DNA from: Dysosmobacter segnis
Lineage (GTDB): Bacteria > Bacillota > Clostridia > Oscillospirales > Oscillospiraceae
Direction of reading: 5' to 3'
NCBI RefSeq assembly: GCF_014297285.1
Contig: NZ_JACOQI010000012.1
Span: forward strand, 1-64,000
DNA length: 64,000 nt
Below, in pieces: positions 1-7,551 of the stretch (the stretch's first letter is position 1; the number at the start of each line of letters is the position of its first letter). The position numbers were made by a program, and so were the translations under genes. The notes beneath the pieces are model-generated. The model ran no database searches. It saw nothing but the letters and a program-made list of their open reading frames with translations, and had not been told where the DNA came from.

Positions 1-1395
1 CTCAGACCGCAGGATGCGTTCCTTTTGGAGCTTTAGTTCCCGGCGGCGCTCCGCAAGCAGATTGCCGCGGGATATAAAAATGTCAGGATCGACGCTGCCC
101 TGCTGCTTGAGCTGGGTCAAAAGTCGTTCCTGACTGGCAATATCTGATATTTGTTTGTTAATCTCCACGATGTTTTCGCTCCAGAGAAGGCTGCCGGTTT
201 TGGCAGCGTGGAAGTCAGAGATGAGTTGTGTAAGTACTCCTATACCGTAGTATTTGAGTTTGTAGTACAGTCGAAGGAACGCCTGCAATACCTGTTCCTC
301 CGGAAGCGGCAGCATACTGCACTTATGTACATCTTTCTCGTGTGCCATGCATGTCCAGTAGTTCTTCCCTCGTACTTTTTTAAGCCGAAATGTGGAACCG
401 CATTCCGCACACTTTATCTTTTTGCTGAACGGTGTTGACACGCTATCACCAGCAAATGCTATTCTTTTTCTTTTTAGCAGTTCCTGAACCCTTTCGAACT
501 TTTCGCGCTCTATAATAGCCGGATGAGATTGCTTTACAAAGACCTGCCGATACTTACCGAGATTTCGTTTTCTAAATCTCGGCAGTTCTTGCGCCGTATA
601 TGTTTTTTGCAGTAAGCAGTCCCCTGCGTATTTTTCATTATGGAGAATATACAGGATAGAACTCCCCTGCCAATACGAAGTCTTATCTCTCGTAGGGATA
701 TCCATTTTACTGACTCTCTTTGCTATATCCGAGATGCTCTCTCCTTGCAAGGACATATCAAAAATTTCTTTGACAACTTCTGCTTCTTCCGTGTTGATTT
801 CCAATCGTCCATCTGCCAGCATGTAACCAAACGGTGCTTTATTGGTGGAAAATCTGCCCTTGTCGATTCGAGTCCGGTAACTCCACCGCATTCGCTCGGA
901 GATAGCTTCACTTTCCCGTTGAGCCAATGCTGCGAACATGGCGATAAGAACTTCTCCGGATACCTGCGCGGTGTCGATGTTCTGTTCCTCGAAGTAGACG
1001 CTGACGCCCAGCGCAGCCAATTCTCGCACCGCTTCCAGACTCTCTTTGGTATTGCGAGCAAAACGTGAGGAGGACTTCACAAGGATGCGGTCAATACGCC
1101 CTTTCCGGCAGTCCTCCATCATCCGCAGAAAGTCATCCCGCTTGTCTATGGATGTGCCGGTGATGCCCTGATCTGCGTAAATGTCTGCCAGTTCCCAATC
1201 GGGGTTGCCTGTGATGAGCTTGGAGTAGTAGGCGTTCTGTGCGGCAAAGGAGTGCTTCTGATCCTCGGAGTTGGAGCTGACGCGGGCGTATGCCGCCACG
1301 CGGAGCTTTCTGGTGTTTTCTTGACTTGCTGCAGGAATCGTAATGACCCGCGGGGCCATGGCCAGAGAACCGTTGGTTTTCTCCTTGCCGCTCAT
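1..1395 (-). CDS. Large serine recombinase, partial at left edge
   Basis: Site-specific recombinase of the large serine (resolvase/invertase) family, which excises or integrates mobile DNA. The frame is open without a stop from the ATG at 1395 to base 1, 465 codons, so the C-terminus lies outside the window. The N-terminal resolvase domain shows AYARVSS with the likely nucleophile Ser at about residue 42, followed by the DRILVKSSSRFARN stretch and AALAQRESEAISERMRWS. A recombinase domain (about 170-290) and a Cys-rich zinc-ribbon (IKCAECGSTF ... CMAHEKDVHKC) follow, then a predicted coiled coil. AGGAGG lies 9 bases before the start. A 47-aa ORF sits just upstream, as it does for the truncated copy at 4043-4558. 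Intact as far as visible. Confidence 0.93.
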   Translation of the reverse strand, partial: MSGKEKTNGSLAMAPRVITIPAASQENTRKLRVAAYARVSSNSEDQKHSFAAQNAYYSKLITGNPDWELADIYADQGITGTSIDKRDDFLRMMEDCRKGRIDRILVKSSSRFARNTKESLEAVRELAALGVSVYFEEQNIDTAQVSGEVLIAMFAALAQRESEAISERMRWSYRTRIDKGRFSTNKAPFGYMLADGRLEINTEEAEVVKEIFDMSLQGESISDIAKRVSKMDIPTRDKTSYWQGSSILYILHNEKYAGDCLLQKTYTAQELPRFRKRNLGKYRQVFVKQSHPAIIEREKFERVQELLKRKRIAFAGDSVSTPFSKKIKCAECGSTFRLKKVRGKNYWTCMAHEKDVHKCSMLPLPEEQVLQAFLRLYYKLKYYGIGVLTQLISDFHAAKTGSLLWSENIVEINKQISDIASQERLLTQLKQQGSVDPDIFISRGNLLAERRRELKLQKERILRSE

Positions 1396-1467
1396 TTGCT
1401 GTCACCTCCTGTCAGCAACACACAATACCATGAAGCATCCGCAATAGCTATACCTAAAAGTGAAAAA

Positions 1468-1611
1468 TCAAAGAGAAATAATGATGTCCGCGCCAAGCTG
1501 TACCATCAGTCGCGCGGCGATCTTTTTTGCTTCACTGCCGCTGACCAGTCCCTGCTCCCGCAGGCTGCGAAGCATGGTAACGATGCCGAGATAATCTGCG
1601 TTTGGATTCAT
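1468..1611 (-). CDS. 47-aa SHOCT-like small protein paired with recombinase
   Basis: Short helical protein of unknown function. ATG at 1611 is preceded by GGAGGAGACAGA. It contains DYLGIVTML, then SEAKKIAARL, a pattern resembling SHOCT (short C-terminal) domains, and ends in GADIIISL. An equally long homologue lies at 4633-4776 beside the truncated recombinase (DYLG, SEAKKIA.RL and GADI shared), so the pair recombinase plus small ORF appears to travel as a unit. That both copies keep length and ribosome site argues they are translated. The SHOCT assignment is by eye only. Confidence 0.72.
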   Translation of the reverse strand: MNPNADYLGIVTMLRSLREQGLVSGSEAKKIAARLMVQLGADIIISL

Positions 1612-1649
1612 TCTGTCTCCTCCTTCTGTAATTTGATTTCAGTTATAAT

Positions 1650-1695
1650 GAAAACTCCCAAGCCTGCTCTATAATGAACGGGTTTGGGAGTTTTC
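1650..1695 (-). terminator. Hairpin downstream of yolD-like gene
   Basis: Perfect 12-bp inverted repeat (GAAAACTCCCAA / TTGGGAGTTTTC) with a 22-base loop, 18 bases past the stop of the YolD-like gene. Read on the minus strand the stem ends in GTTTTCATTATAA. Probable transcription terminator of the polymerase Y operon. Confidence 0.55.
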
Positions 1696-1712
1696 GTTAT
1701 GATATTTCTTTT

Positions 1713-2120
1713 TTATGGGATGATCTCAATGCTGAAAACATCCGCAATGGGAATGAGCTGCCGGTCTGTCATCTGGATCATACCGCTGACTGCATCGATC
1801 CGCTTGACCGATCTGGTGACAGTTTGGTAGCTGCCGCCGTTCTTCCGTTCATCCTGCACAAAGTAGGTGATGGACGCAGTGGGCCCGCCGGGAAGCAGCT
1901 CCTGGAGGCGCTGCAATTCCGCGTCCACTCGCGCCATTTCATATTCGTCCATTTCTACACGCTGATCCGTCAGCCGCCCGGTTTCCGCAATGGCGGCGCT
2001 GTGACCAGTCAAAGCGGCAAAGGGAGAGAACTGCGCCGCACGGTCATGGAGGGACATTCGCGGATGTTTTGGCGAATCCGGATGGGGCAAATGGATAATG
2101 TCTTCATATTTTCCGCTCAA
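1713..2120 (-). CDS. YolD-like family protein
   Basis: 135-aa protein of the YolD-like family, found beside Y-family polymerases in Firmicutes and proposed to assist or regulate them. The family signature is visible: MSLHDRAAQFSPFAALTGH (residues 22-40), followed by a helical stretch and a C-terminal beta-rich part (SITYFVQDERKNGGSYQT, PIADVFSIEI). The start is TTG at 2120, whose TTGA overlaps the TGA stop of the polymerase gene, with GGAGGG about 12 bases upstream. Translational coupling with the polymerase is likely. Function inferred from family and linkage only. Confidence 0.88.
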   Translation of the reverse strand: MSGKYEDIIHLPHPDSPKHPRMSLHDRAAQFSPFAALTGHSAAIAETGRLTDQRVEMDEYEMARVDAELQRLQELLPGGPTASITYFVQDERKNGGSYQTVTRSVKRIDAVSGMIQMTDRQLIPIADVFSIEIIP

Positions 2121-3634
2121 GCCTTATGCCCTCCAATCTGCTTATTCCGTTCTTTGGCGGTGGCACCATCCAGATAGCTTCCGCCATTCAAAATGGCGTT
2201 TTTGCCGAACTTCTTTTTAATGTCGAGCATGGCTTCCTGAATTTTACGCTCCCGCTCCAACTGAGCCGTTTCCTCCCGCAGCCGTTGCTCCTGTACCTCG
2301 ATATTATCGAACAGGTTGAACTGTACCGGGGCTTCCGACTCCTGCTGTACCGTATCTTCGCCCACCAGCCGATTGGCGGTGATAGTAAGTCTCCGAATAG
2401 ACAGCTTCGGATTGACCTTTGTATCATAAACGCCAAGAACGGCGTCCGTGATGCTCCGGGCCGAAGATGTTTTTCTCGGCAGATTTGCTGTTCCGTGGGT
2501 GTGCTTGGGGATCTTCCTGCCATAGCGGTCTGTCACGGTCTCGCCGTGGTAGCTGCCGCCTGCGGTGTTTTCAATGTCGTATCCCACTGTCAGGGTCAGC
2601 TGATCCGTTACCAGTTTCTTTTCCAACAGATCCAGCGCGACGGCCTCCGCCATCTCCCGTACAACCAACCGTGCTTTCTCAAAGGAATACGGGCATTGGA
2701 GAACCTGTCCAGAGCAGACGCTGTTCGTTTCCGGCCGGTATGCCTTGATATCCTGCATACGGCACGGCTCCCAGCCCCATGCGTGGTCGATGAGGAGCTC
2801 AGCGTTGATGCCGAACATCCGATAGAGCAGTTCTTCATTATAGTATTCGTTCGGCTTGCCGATGGAGCATCTTGCAACATCGCCCATGGTGTAGATGCCG
2901 ATGGCTTCCAGCTTCTTTGCATAACCGCGCCCAACACGCCAGAAATCTGTCAGCGGGCGGTGCGCCCAAAGCTGCTCACGGTAGCTCATTTCGTCAAGCT
3001 CCGCAATGCGGACGCCATCTTTGTCCGGCTGCACATGCTTCGCCATAATGTCCATAGCGACCTTGCAGAGATAGAGATTGCTGCCGATGCCCGCCGTGGC
3101 CGTGATGCCCGTGGTGCGCAGCACATCGAGGATCATGGTCTTCGCCAGCTCGCGGGCGGTCATATGATACGTCTCGAGGTAGCTGGTCACATCCATCATC
3201 ACCTCGTCGATGGAGTAGACGTGGATGTCCTCGGGCGCGATGTATTTGAGATAGACATTGTAGATCTGCGTGCTGATCTGAATGTATTTCGCCATCTGCG
3301 GCGGCGCGACAAGATAGCCAACCGCGCGTGACGGGTCAACTGCCAGCTCATGGGCATCGCAGCTCTTTTCAAAAAGATTGCCGCCTGCTTTGCGCCGACG
3401 TTCGGCGTTGACCTCCTTGACGCGCTCGACCACTTCAAAGAGCCGTGCTCTGCCGGAAATACCGTATGCCTTCAGAGAAGGCGATACCGCGAGACAAATG
3501 GTTTTCTCCGTGCGGCTAAGATCTGCTACGACCAGATTGGTCGTCATCGGGTCAAGACCGCGCTCCATGCACTCGACGGACGCATAATACGATTTTAAGT
3601 CAATGGCAATATATGTCCGTCCGCTCTGCTGCAT
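2117..3634 (-). CDS. Y-family DNA polymerase (UmuC/DinB-like)
   Basis: Translesion DNA polymerase, 505 aa, long compared with DinB (about 350-400 aa) and of the UmuC-like class common on Firmicute mobile elements. Catalytic features: YIAIDLKSYYASVEC at the N-terminus (first metal-binding Asp and steric-gate region), YSIDEVMMDVT around residue 140 (S-D-E catalytic motif), then TAGIGSNLYLCKVAMD. The C-terminal part matches a little-finger domain followed by a charged tail. ATG at 3634 has GAGGAGG upstream. A promoter with an overlapping LexA-type box lies at 3664-3699, so DNA damage induction is likely. It overlaps the YolD-like gene by 4 bases. Confidence 0.93.
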   Translation of the reverse strand: MQQSGRTYIAIDLKSYYASVECMERGLDPMTTNLVVADLSRTEKTICLAVSPSLKAYGISGRARLFEVVERVKEVNAERRRKAGGNLFEKSCDAHELAVDPSRAVGYLVAPPQMAKYIQISTQIYNVYLKYIAPEDIHVYSIDEVMMDVTSYLETYHMTARELAKTMILDVLRTTGITATAGIGSNLYLCKVAMDIMAKHVQPDKDGVRIAELDEMSYREQLWAHRPLTDFWRVGRGYAKKLEAIGIYTMGDVARCSIGKPNEYYNEELLYRMFGINAELLIDHAWGWEPCRMQDIKAYRPETNSVCSGQVLQCPYSFEKARLVVREMAEAVALDLLEKKLVTDQLTLTVGYDIENTAGGSYHGETVTDRYGRKIPKHTHGTANLPRKTSSARSITDAVLGVYDTKVNPKLSIRRLTITANRLVGEDTVQQESEAPVQFNLFDNIEVQEQRLREETAQLERERKIQEAMLDIKKKFGKNAILNGGSYLDGATAKERNKQIGGHKA

Positions 3635-3663
3635 AGCGCGCCTCCTCGTCCTTAGTGTCTATC

Positions 3664-3692
3664 AGTATAGCACGCCGTCGTAAATCGAACAA
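3664..3692 (-). promoter_or_regulatory. Promoter of polymerase Y operon
   Basis: On the minus strand TTGTTC (3692-3687) and TATACT (3669-3664) are separated by 17 bases, 30 bases before the polymerase ATG. Confidence 0.6.
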
Positions 3693-3699
3693 CTGTTTG
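3686..3699. promoter_or_regulatory. LexA/DinR-type SOS box
   Basis: CGAACAACTGTTTG, close to the Gram-positive SOS consensus CGAAC-N4-GTTYG. It overlaps the -35 hexamer of the polymerase Y promoter, the right place for LexA repression. It may also affect the divergent small gene at 3797. Confidence 0.6.
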
Positions 3700-3796
3700 C
3701 AACAAACTTTTGAGAGAAAACTTGTGGAAACAGCCCATTTTCAAAACAAGAGCACCGTGTTACAATGATGCCTGTTTGCGGAATGGGAGGGAAAGC

Positions 3797-4057
3797 ATGT
3801 TCTATACAACGGAAGAAGCTGCCATCGTCTGCGGCTTTCTGAACTTATATCTGGATCGGGCCAGCGTGGATGCCAACCTGCGGAAGCGCAACACGGCATT
3901 CCAGCGCAGCGCTGCATTGGAAACGCTGAAGCCAGAGGACTATCGATGGGCGGAGAATGTTCTCTGCTTTCTGAAGCCCTGTTGGTGGCAGTTACATGAA
4001 GACCATAGAGCCTTAGAGAACGTGCTTTTGAAAACGCACCTCTTAGCTCAGAGATAA
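3797..4057 (+). CDS. Hypothetical 86-aa protein
   Basis: Unrecognised small soluble protein, divergent from the polymerase Y operon. Start at ATG 3797 is preferred over the in-frame start at 3710 because GGGAGG lies just upstream and because a plausible promoter (TTTTCA, 17 bases, TACAAT) lies at about 3739-3767, between the two starts. The sequence is mostly helical with DYRWAENVLCFLKP in the middle. Its 3' end overlaps the remnant recombinase ORF on the other strand by 15 bases, so the C-terminus may have been altered when that remnant formed. Confidence 0.55.
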   Translation: MFYTTEEAAIVCGFLNLYLDRASVDANLRKRNTAFQRSAALETLKPEDYRWAENVLCFLKPCWWQLHEDHRALENVLLKTHLLAQR

Positions 4058-4558
4058 AAAAACGAAGGCCGCTCCTGTCTTGGTTGGAAGCATACTACTA
4101 GCGGTGAGCATCTCACCGGTGGTCTCCGCCGTGTCGATCTTCTGTTCCTCGAACAGGACGATGACGCCGAGCCCCGCCAGTTCCCGCACTGCTTCCAGGC
4201 TCTCTCTTGTGTTGCGACCGAAGCGGGAGATGGACTTTACAAGGATGCGGTCGATGCGTCCCTTTCTGCAGTCCTCCATCATCCGCAAGAAGTCCTCCCG
4301 CTTGTCGATGGAAGTGCCGGTGACGCCCTTGTCAGCGTAGATATCTGCCAATTCCCAATTTGGATTTCCTGCGATGAGCTTGGAGAAGTAGGCATTCTGC
4401 GCCGCGAAGGAATGCGTCTGATCGTCGGAATTAGAGCTGACGCGGGCGTAGGCCGCCACGCGGAGCTTTCGTCCAATTTCCGGAACATTTGCCGGGATCG
4501 TAATAACTCTCGGCGCTGCCAGCGCCAGCGAGCCTTTCGCTTTTTCCTTGCCGCTCAT
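4043..4558 (-). pseudogene. Truncated large serine recombinase
   Basis: 171-aa N-terminal fragment, closely similar to the recombinase at 1-1395 (AAPRVITIPA, RKLRVAAYARVSSNSDDQ, ADIYADKGVTGTSIDKR, MMEDCRKGRIDRILVKS). Similarity stops after TTGEMLTASS, where the intact copy continues into the rest of the catalytic and DNA-binding domains; here about 20 unrelated residues lead to a stop. The catalytic Ser region remains but DNA binding is lost, so activity is unlikely. A good ribosome site is kept upstream, so a short product may still be made. Confidence 0.85.
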
Positions 4559-4632
4559 TCCACTGTCACCCCCTGTTCAGCAACACACAATATCATTGAA
4601 GTCCAAAAATATCCATACCCAAAAGAGAAAAA

Positions 4633-4776
4633 TCAGAGAAAAACCGCGATGTCCGCGCCCATATCCACGCGCAGCCGCACGGCGATCTTTTTTGCCTCTG
4701 AATCGTTGATCAGCTCCAATGCCAGCAAGCGGCGCAGAAGGGCCAGCAGACCCAGATAGTCTATATTGGTATTCAT
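4633..4776 (-). CDS. 47-aa SHOCT-like small protein, second copy
   Basis: Homologue of the ORF at 1468-1611, same length, with DYLGLLALLRR, DSEAKKIAVRL and GADI. ATG at 4776 has GAGGAAAG upstream, which is why this start is chosen over the in-frame one at 4839. It sits beside the truncated recombinase in the same arrangement as the first copy. Confidence 0.68.
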   Translation of the reverse strand: MNTNIDYLGLLALLRRLLALELINDSEAKKIAVRLRVDMGADIAVFL

Positions 4777-4805
4777 AATGCTTTCCTCATATTTATGAAA
4801 GCGGA

Positions 4806-5210
4806 AGCCGCCGCACATGGTTTTGGCAGCATGCTGCATTGCCCTTCATGCTGGCGGCTCCCGCTGCTTTTGAAATAATCCTTTGTTCAGTCCTATTCGA
4901 CACTACTCCCCGGACCGTGGGCGGCTGAACGAACCGGCGCTTGGCAGCGCCCAACAGGACTCTCACCTCCCGAGGATCTCTCGAGCTGCCCCCATTGCTT
5001 GCATCTGTGGCTGGACAGGCTGTTTGTTCAGGGCTGACGGGATCATCGCAAGACAGATCGCCGCATCTGCTTTTGGCTGGATGAGTTTCGCTCTGCACCT
5101 TAAAGGCCGTTCGTTGACATCGGACGATTGTCCGATGCAGGTGGTCTTCGCGCACCCGCCGCATCGCTGTTCCCCCTCGTCAGGGGGCCGTCAGCCGACG
5201 TTATTCGTCG
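4806..5210. other. Gene-free block rich in hairpins
   Basis: No convincing gene between 4777 and 5345; the 123-aa frame at 4793-5164 lacks coding character. The block holds several perfect inverted repeats: AGCCGCC/GGCGGCT (4806-4812, 4853-4859) enclosing the 12-bp palindrome GCAGCATGCTGC (4826-4837), ATCGGAC/GTCCGAT (5119-5125, 5130-5136), CCCCCT/AGGGGG (5172-5177, 5182-5187) and CGACG/CGTCG (5196-5200, 5206-5210). It could be a structured RNA leading, on the minus strand, into the small ORF at 4776, or a recombination site of the mobile module. Confidence 0.4.
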
Positions 5211-5314
5211 CCGGATATGACTGCCGGGGGCAGTGTTTTTCAAGGTACGAAAAGCCGTCGTCTTTGGCTTGAGTAAATTGTAACTCTGCCAAAAGGATTT
5301 TTGTATGGCGGGGT

Positions 5315-5344
5315 AGTCCGGGTTTTGGGGCAAAAACCCGGACT
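5315..5344 (-). terminator. 12-bp inverted repeat after HTH gene
   Basis: AGTCCGGGTTTT / AAAACCCGGACT with a 6-base loop, directly beyond the stop codon of the minus-strand regulator at 5346. Probable terminator, although no T-run follows the stem on either strand. Confidence 0.45.
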
Positions 5345-5345
5345 G

Positions 5346-5645
5346 TCAGAACGGGTTTTCATAAATTGCCGCCATTTGGTCGTGGAGTTCCTGCATCCGT
5401 CCAATCAGATCCTTCATCTGAAGCGAGGTGTGTATCGTCCCTTTCAGCAGATAATCGAGAGAGACATCCAACGCTTCGGAGATATCCAGCAGCAGATCGA
5501 TGGACACACCGCGTTTGCCATGTTCGATTTTACTGAGATGATCTATGCTGATATTGAGCGATCCCGCCAATGCCTCTTGCGTCATCCTCCGTTGTTTCCG
5601 CAGATTCCTCAGCCGACACCCGAATTTGACCTGATTAAAGTACAT
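5346..5645 (-). CDS. Xre/Cro-CI family HTH regulator
   Basis: 99-aa DNA-binding protein. Residues about 8-62 form a Cro/CI helix-turn-helix (LRNLRKQRRMTQEALAGSLN, then DHLSKIEHGKRGVS). The tail (MKDLIGRMQELHDQM) is helical and may dimerise. ATG at 5645 has GGAGGG at good spacing. It lies at the end of a long minus-strand leader containing a terminator-like hairpin (5720-5748). Such small regulators commonly control neighbouring mobile genes; the target here is unknown. Confidence 0.85.
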   Translation of the reverse strand: MYFNQVKFGCRLRNLRKQRRMTQEALAGSLNISIDHLSKIEHGKRGVSIDLLLDISEALDVSLDYLLKGTIHTSLQMKDLIGRMQELHDQMAAIYENPF

Positions 5646-5711
5646 TTTTCACCCTCCGTTTCTGAAAGATTTGGTAAAACCATTTTTCAAAAACGGAGGG
5701 GCTCGGCAGAA

Positions 5712-5748
5712 ATAAAAAAATGCGCACAGCCGGCATGGCTGTGCGCAT
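5712..5748 (-). terminator. Strong intrinsic terminator/attenuator upstream of HTH gene
   Basis: Perfect 12-bp stem (ATGCGCACAGCC / GGCTGTGCGCAT, loop ggcat) followed on the minus strand by TTTTTTT. It lies 67 bases upstream of the HTH start, with a second 6-bp hairpin (GCGGGC/GCCCGC, 5751-5765) just before it. The 477-base stretch 5646-6122 otherwise holds no gene except a possible 5-codon leader peptide (ATG at about 5904 on the minus strand, after a GGAG). Confidence 0.7.
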
Positions 5749-6122
5749 ACGCGGGCAAGGCCCGCTATGGGCGCTATAATAGTCAGGTTTGCGGAAAGCA
5801 TACCGAGTCCGCGAAAGCAGGACGCTTCCGGGCTTCGGCAATAGGTGTAATTCGAGATATGCCCGCAGTCAATGCCAACGAGATCGTTTACCGAAACGCT
5901 CTCATTTTAGCGATACTCCTTGCTGCCAACTCCTTTTATCATACCAGCGCCCCTATTGCACGAATAAAAGTACCGCTTTTTTTGCCGCTCTCACCTATAT
6001 AGTATCCGAAAAACGTTCTTTTTTCAACACTAACAAGTGTCCCAGGGTGAACAAAGGTAACTGACAAACGGAGCATGAAACTACCCGGATCTCTGTAAGG
6101 AACCCGCATGAAATGCACACGG

Positions 6123-6620
6123 TTACTCGCGGCTGTATTTCTCCCACAGCTTGCGGAGCGTATCGCTTTCGCGGATCTCTTTCATAATTTCCGGGTAGTC
6201 TGTCAGGATCATGCCGCTACCGCGTTTCTGCGTCGTCCGTTCCAGCGCCCGGCGCAGCGTCGCTTTGTCGTACTCCGCGCCGCGCAGTGCGTACAGGATA
6301 TGTACGTCGTAATAATCTTTCGGACGGGTATTCGCAATGTTGCGGGACAGCACAGTTTCCAGCTTTTTCGCCAAAACCGTTTCAAGGTTATAGGCAAGAA
6401 TACTGATCGTGCGGTTATCGAACAGCAGGGAGAATGTGTATTCCACCTCGCGGGGCGTTATCATGTCGCCCGTGGTGACATCCACCGTCAGAGGTACGCT
6501 GATCGGCGGATAGTTCGCTTTCAGCGCGACCCGGATGCCGGGGTAATCGTCGGTTTCCCGAATGTCAGAGATACCGACAACCTCAAACTGTACGTCGTCG
6601 GCAATCTGTTTCGTATGGGC
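6123..6620 (-). pseudogene. AbiEii-type nucleotidyltransferase toxin, 5'-truncated
   Basis: C-terminal half of an AbiEii/AbiGii family protein. Similarity runs from a TAA at 6621-6623 to the stop at 6123: EVVGISDIRETDDYPGIRV, then SVPLTVDVTTGD, AKKLETVL, RPKDYYDVHIL. The N-terminal catalytic motifs (GGT and D-x-D) are missing because IS110-like sequence abuts at about 6620. The internal start at 6485 could yield 120 aa, but without the catalytic part. Only distantly related to the intact AbiEii at 8291. Confidence 0.75.
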
Positions 6621-6836
6621 TTAGTTCCCAGCAGTTACATTCCAAGTAAGGATATCCGTATTCTCCGCGAGTTCACCCGCTATCGAAGTAAGCTCGTATC
6701 CATGCGTTCCAGTGAAAAGAATCGTTTCCAGAACGCTTTCACTGTGTGCAATCTGACGTTGGATGCCGTAGTCTCCGATATGTTTGGGAAGTCCGCTACG
6801 AAGATGAAAAGCTGCAGATGTATGGTAAGATCATGA
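6615..6836 (+). pseudogene. IS110-family transposase fragment
   Basis: About 60 codons resembling the middle of IS110-type transposases: SSYIPSKDIRILREFTRYR, SKLVSMRSSEKNRFQNAF, and VVSDMFGKSA. Similarity begins at the AbiEii junction (6618) and fades after about 6797. No catalytic DEDD residues or ends remain. It marks a past insertion or deletion at this spot. Confidence 0.7.
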
Positions 6837-6857
6837 GCAAGTGGTAAGTGTAATGAA

Positions 6858-6889
6858 ATCCCTGCGCTGGTATTCTCCGGCGCAGGGAT
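6858..6889 (-). terminator. Terminator of HTH gene at 6909
   Basis: 10-bp perfect stem ATCCCTGCGC / GCGCAGGGAT, followed on the minus strand by TTTCATT, 20 bases after the stop codon. Confidence 0.6.
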
Positions 6890-6908
6890 CTCTCTTAACG
6901 GTCATGCT

Positions 6909-7265
6909 TTATTGTTCCAAAGGGTAGTCATCACCGTTGGCATCCTTCCAGGCCCGGATGTAATGGGCTGAATCGCAGATCATCTGGATATTGTCCGGAG
7001 AAAAGCGCATCAGCTGACGAAATATCTTATCCATCTCCACGCCGGTTTCTGTGCGATCAGCATAGAACAGGATTTTCGGTGAGATTTCAAGCAGATGGAT
7101 CAGACTGCTCAGTGTGTCAAATGATATGTCTGATTTGCCTGCTTCTATTTTCTTGAGCGTGCGGATATCAATATCCAGCTCATCAGCCAGATACTGCTGA
7201 TCCCATTGCTTCTCTTCCCGGGCCTGCTTGACCAACAAGCCTGCAAATTCCGATATGCTATACAT
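6909..7265 (-). CDS. Xre family HTH regulator
   Basis: 118-aa Cro/CI-type regulator: LLVKQAREEKQWDQQYLADEL, DIRTLKKIEAGKSDISF (residues about 8-50), then a helical tail. ATG at 7265 with GGAGGTGC is preferred to the upstream start at 7310. It is divergent from the AbiE operon, 286 bases away, and its own control region may share those inverted repeats. Specific target unknown. Confidence 0.85.
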   Translation of the reverse strand: MYSISEFAGLLVKQAREEKQWDQQYLADELDIDIRTLKKIEAGKSDISFDTLSSLIHLLEISPKILFYADRTETGVEMDKIFRQLMRFSPDNIQMICDSAHYIRAWKDANGDDYPLEQ

Positions 7266-7414
7266 GCTGCACCTCCTCTTAAAACCATTATAACAGAATC
7301 CTCCAAGCATTTTGCTTCAGGTATGGTGAAATATGGTTTCACCTTTCGATGCAACCAACTCCGGCTTCGCGAATAAAATGCTTTTGAAGGGCAATACTAT
7401 TCTCGTGTTTGCGG

Positions 7415-7455
7415 TACTATTTCGGCAGTAAACATCCTCTATTGCCGAAATAGTA
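7415..7455. promoter_or_regulatory. Inverted repeat 1, candidate AbiEi operator
   Basis: Perfect 13-bp arms TACTATTTCGGCA (7415-7427) and TGCCGAAATAGTA (7443-7455), ending one base before the -35 box of the AbiE promoter. AbiEi antitoxins are known to repress their own promoter through inverted repeats. Confidence 0.65.
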
Positions 7456-7483
7456 TTGACGAAACGAGGAAAAGCGCTATAAT
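7456..7483 (+). promoter_or_regulatory. Promoter of abiE operon
   Basis: TTGACG (7456-7461), 16-base spacer, TATAAT (7478-7483), placed between two inverted repeats and 69 bases before the AbiEi start. Confidence 0.7.
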
Positions 7484-7498
7484 GTAATTGTACCAAAA

Positions 7499-7523
7499 CG
7501 GCAATAACGAGTATTTATTGCCG
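7499..7523. promoter_or_regulatory. Inverted repeat 2, candidate AbiEi operator
   Basis: CGGCAATAA (7499-7507) and TTATTGCCG (7515-7523), sharing the CGGCA/TGCCG core with repeat 1 and lying just after the -10 box. Confidence 0.6.
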
Positions 7524-7551
7524 AAATGGGACGGTTTGCGAGGTGATTATC

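Noticed and set aside
2126..3331. 401-aa plus-strand ORF opposite the polymerase Y gene
   Set aside because: Shadow of the polymerase gene; no ribosome site, no family pattern.
4793..5164. 123-aa minus-strand ORF in the hairpin block
   Set aside because: Coincides with inverted repeats, Arg/Cys/Pro-rich, no family pattern; more likely non-coding.
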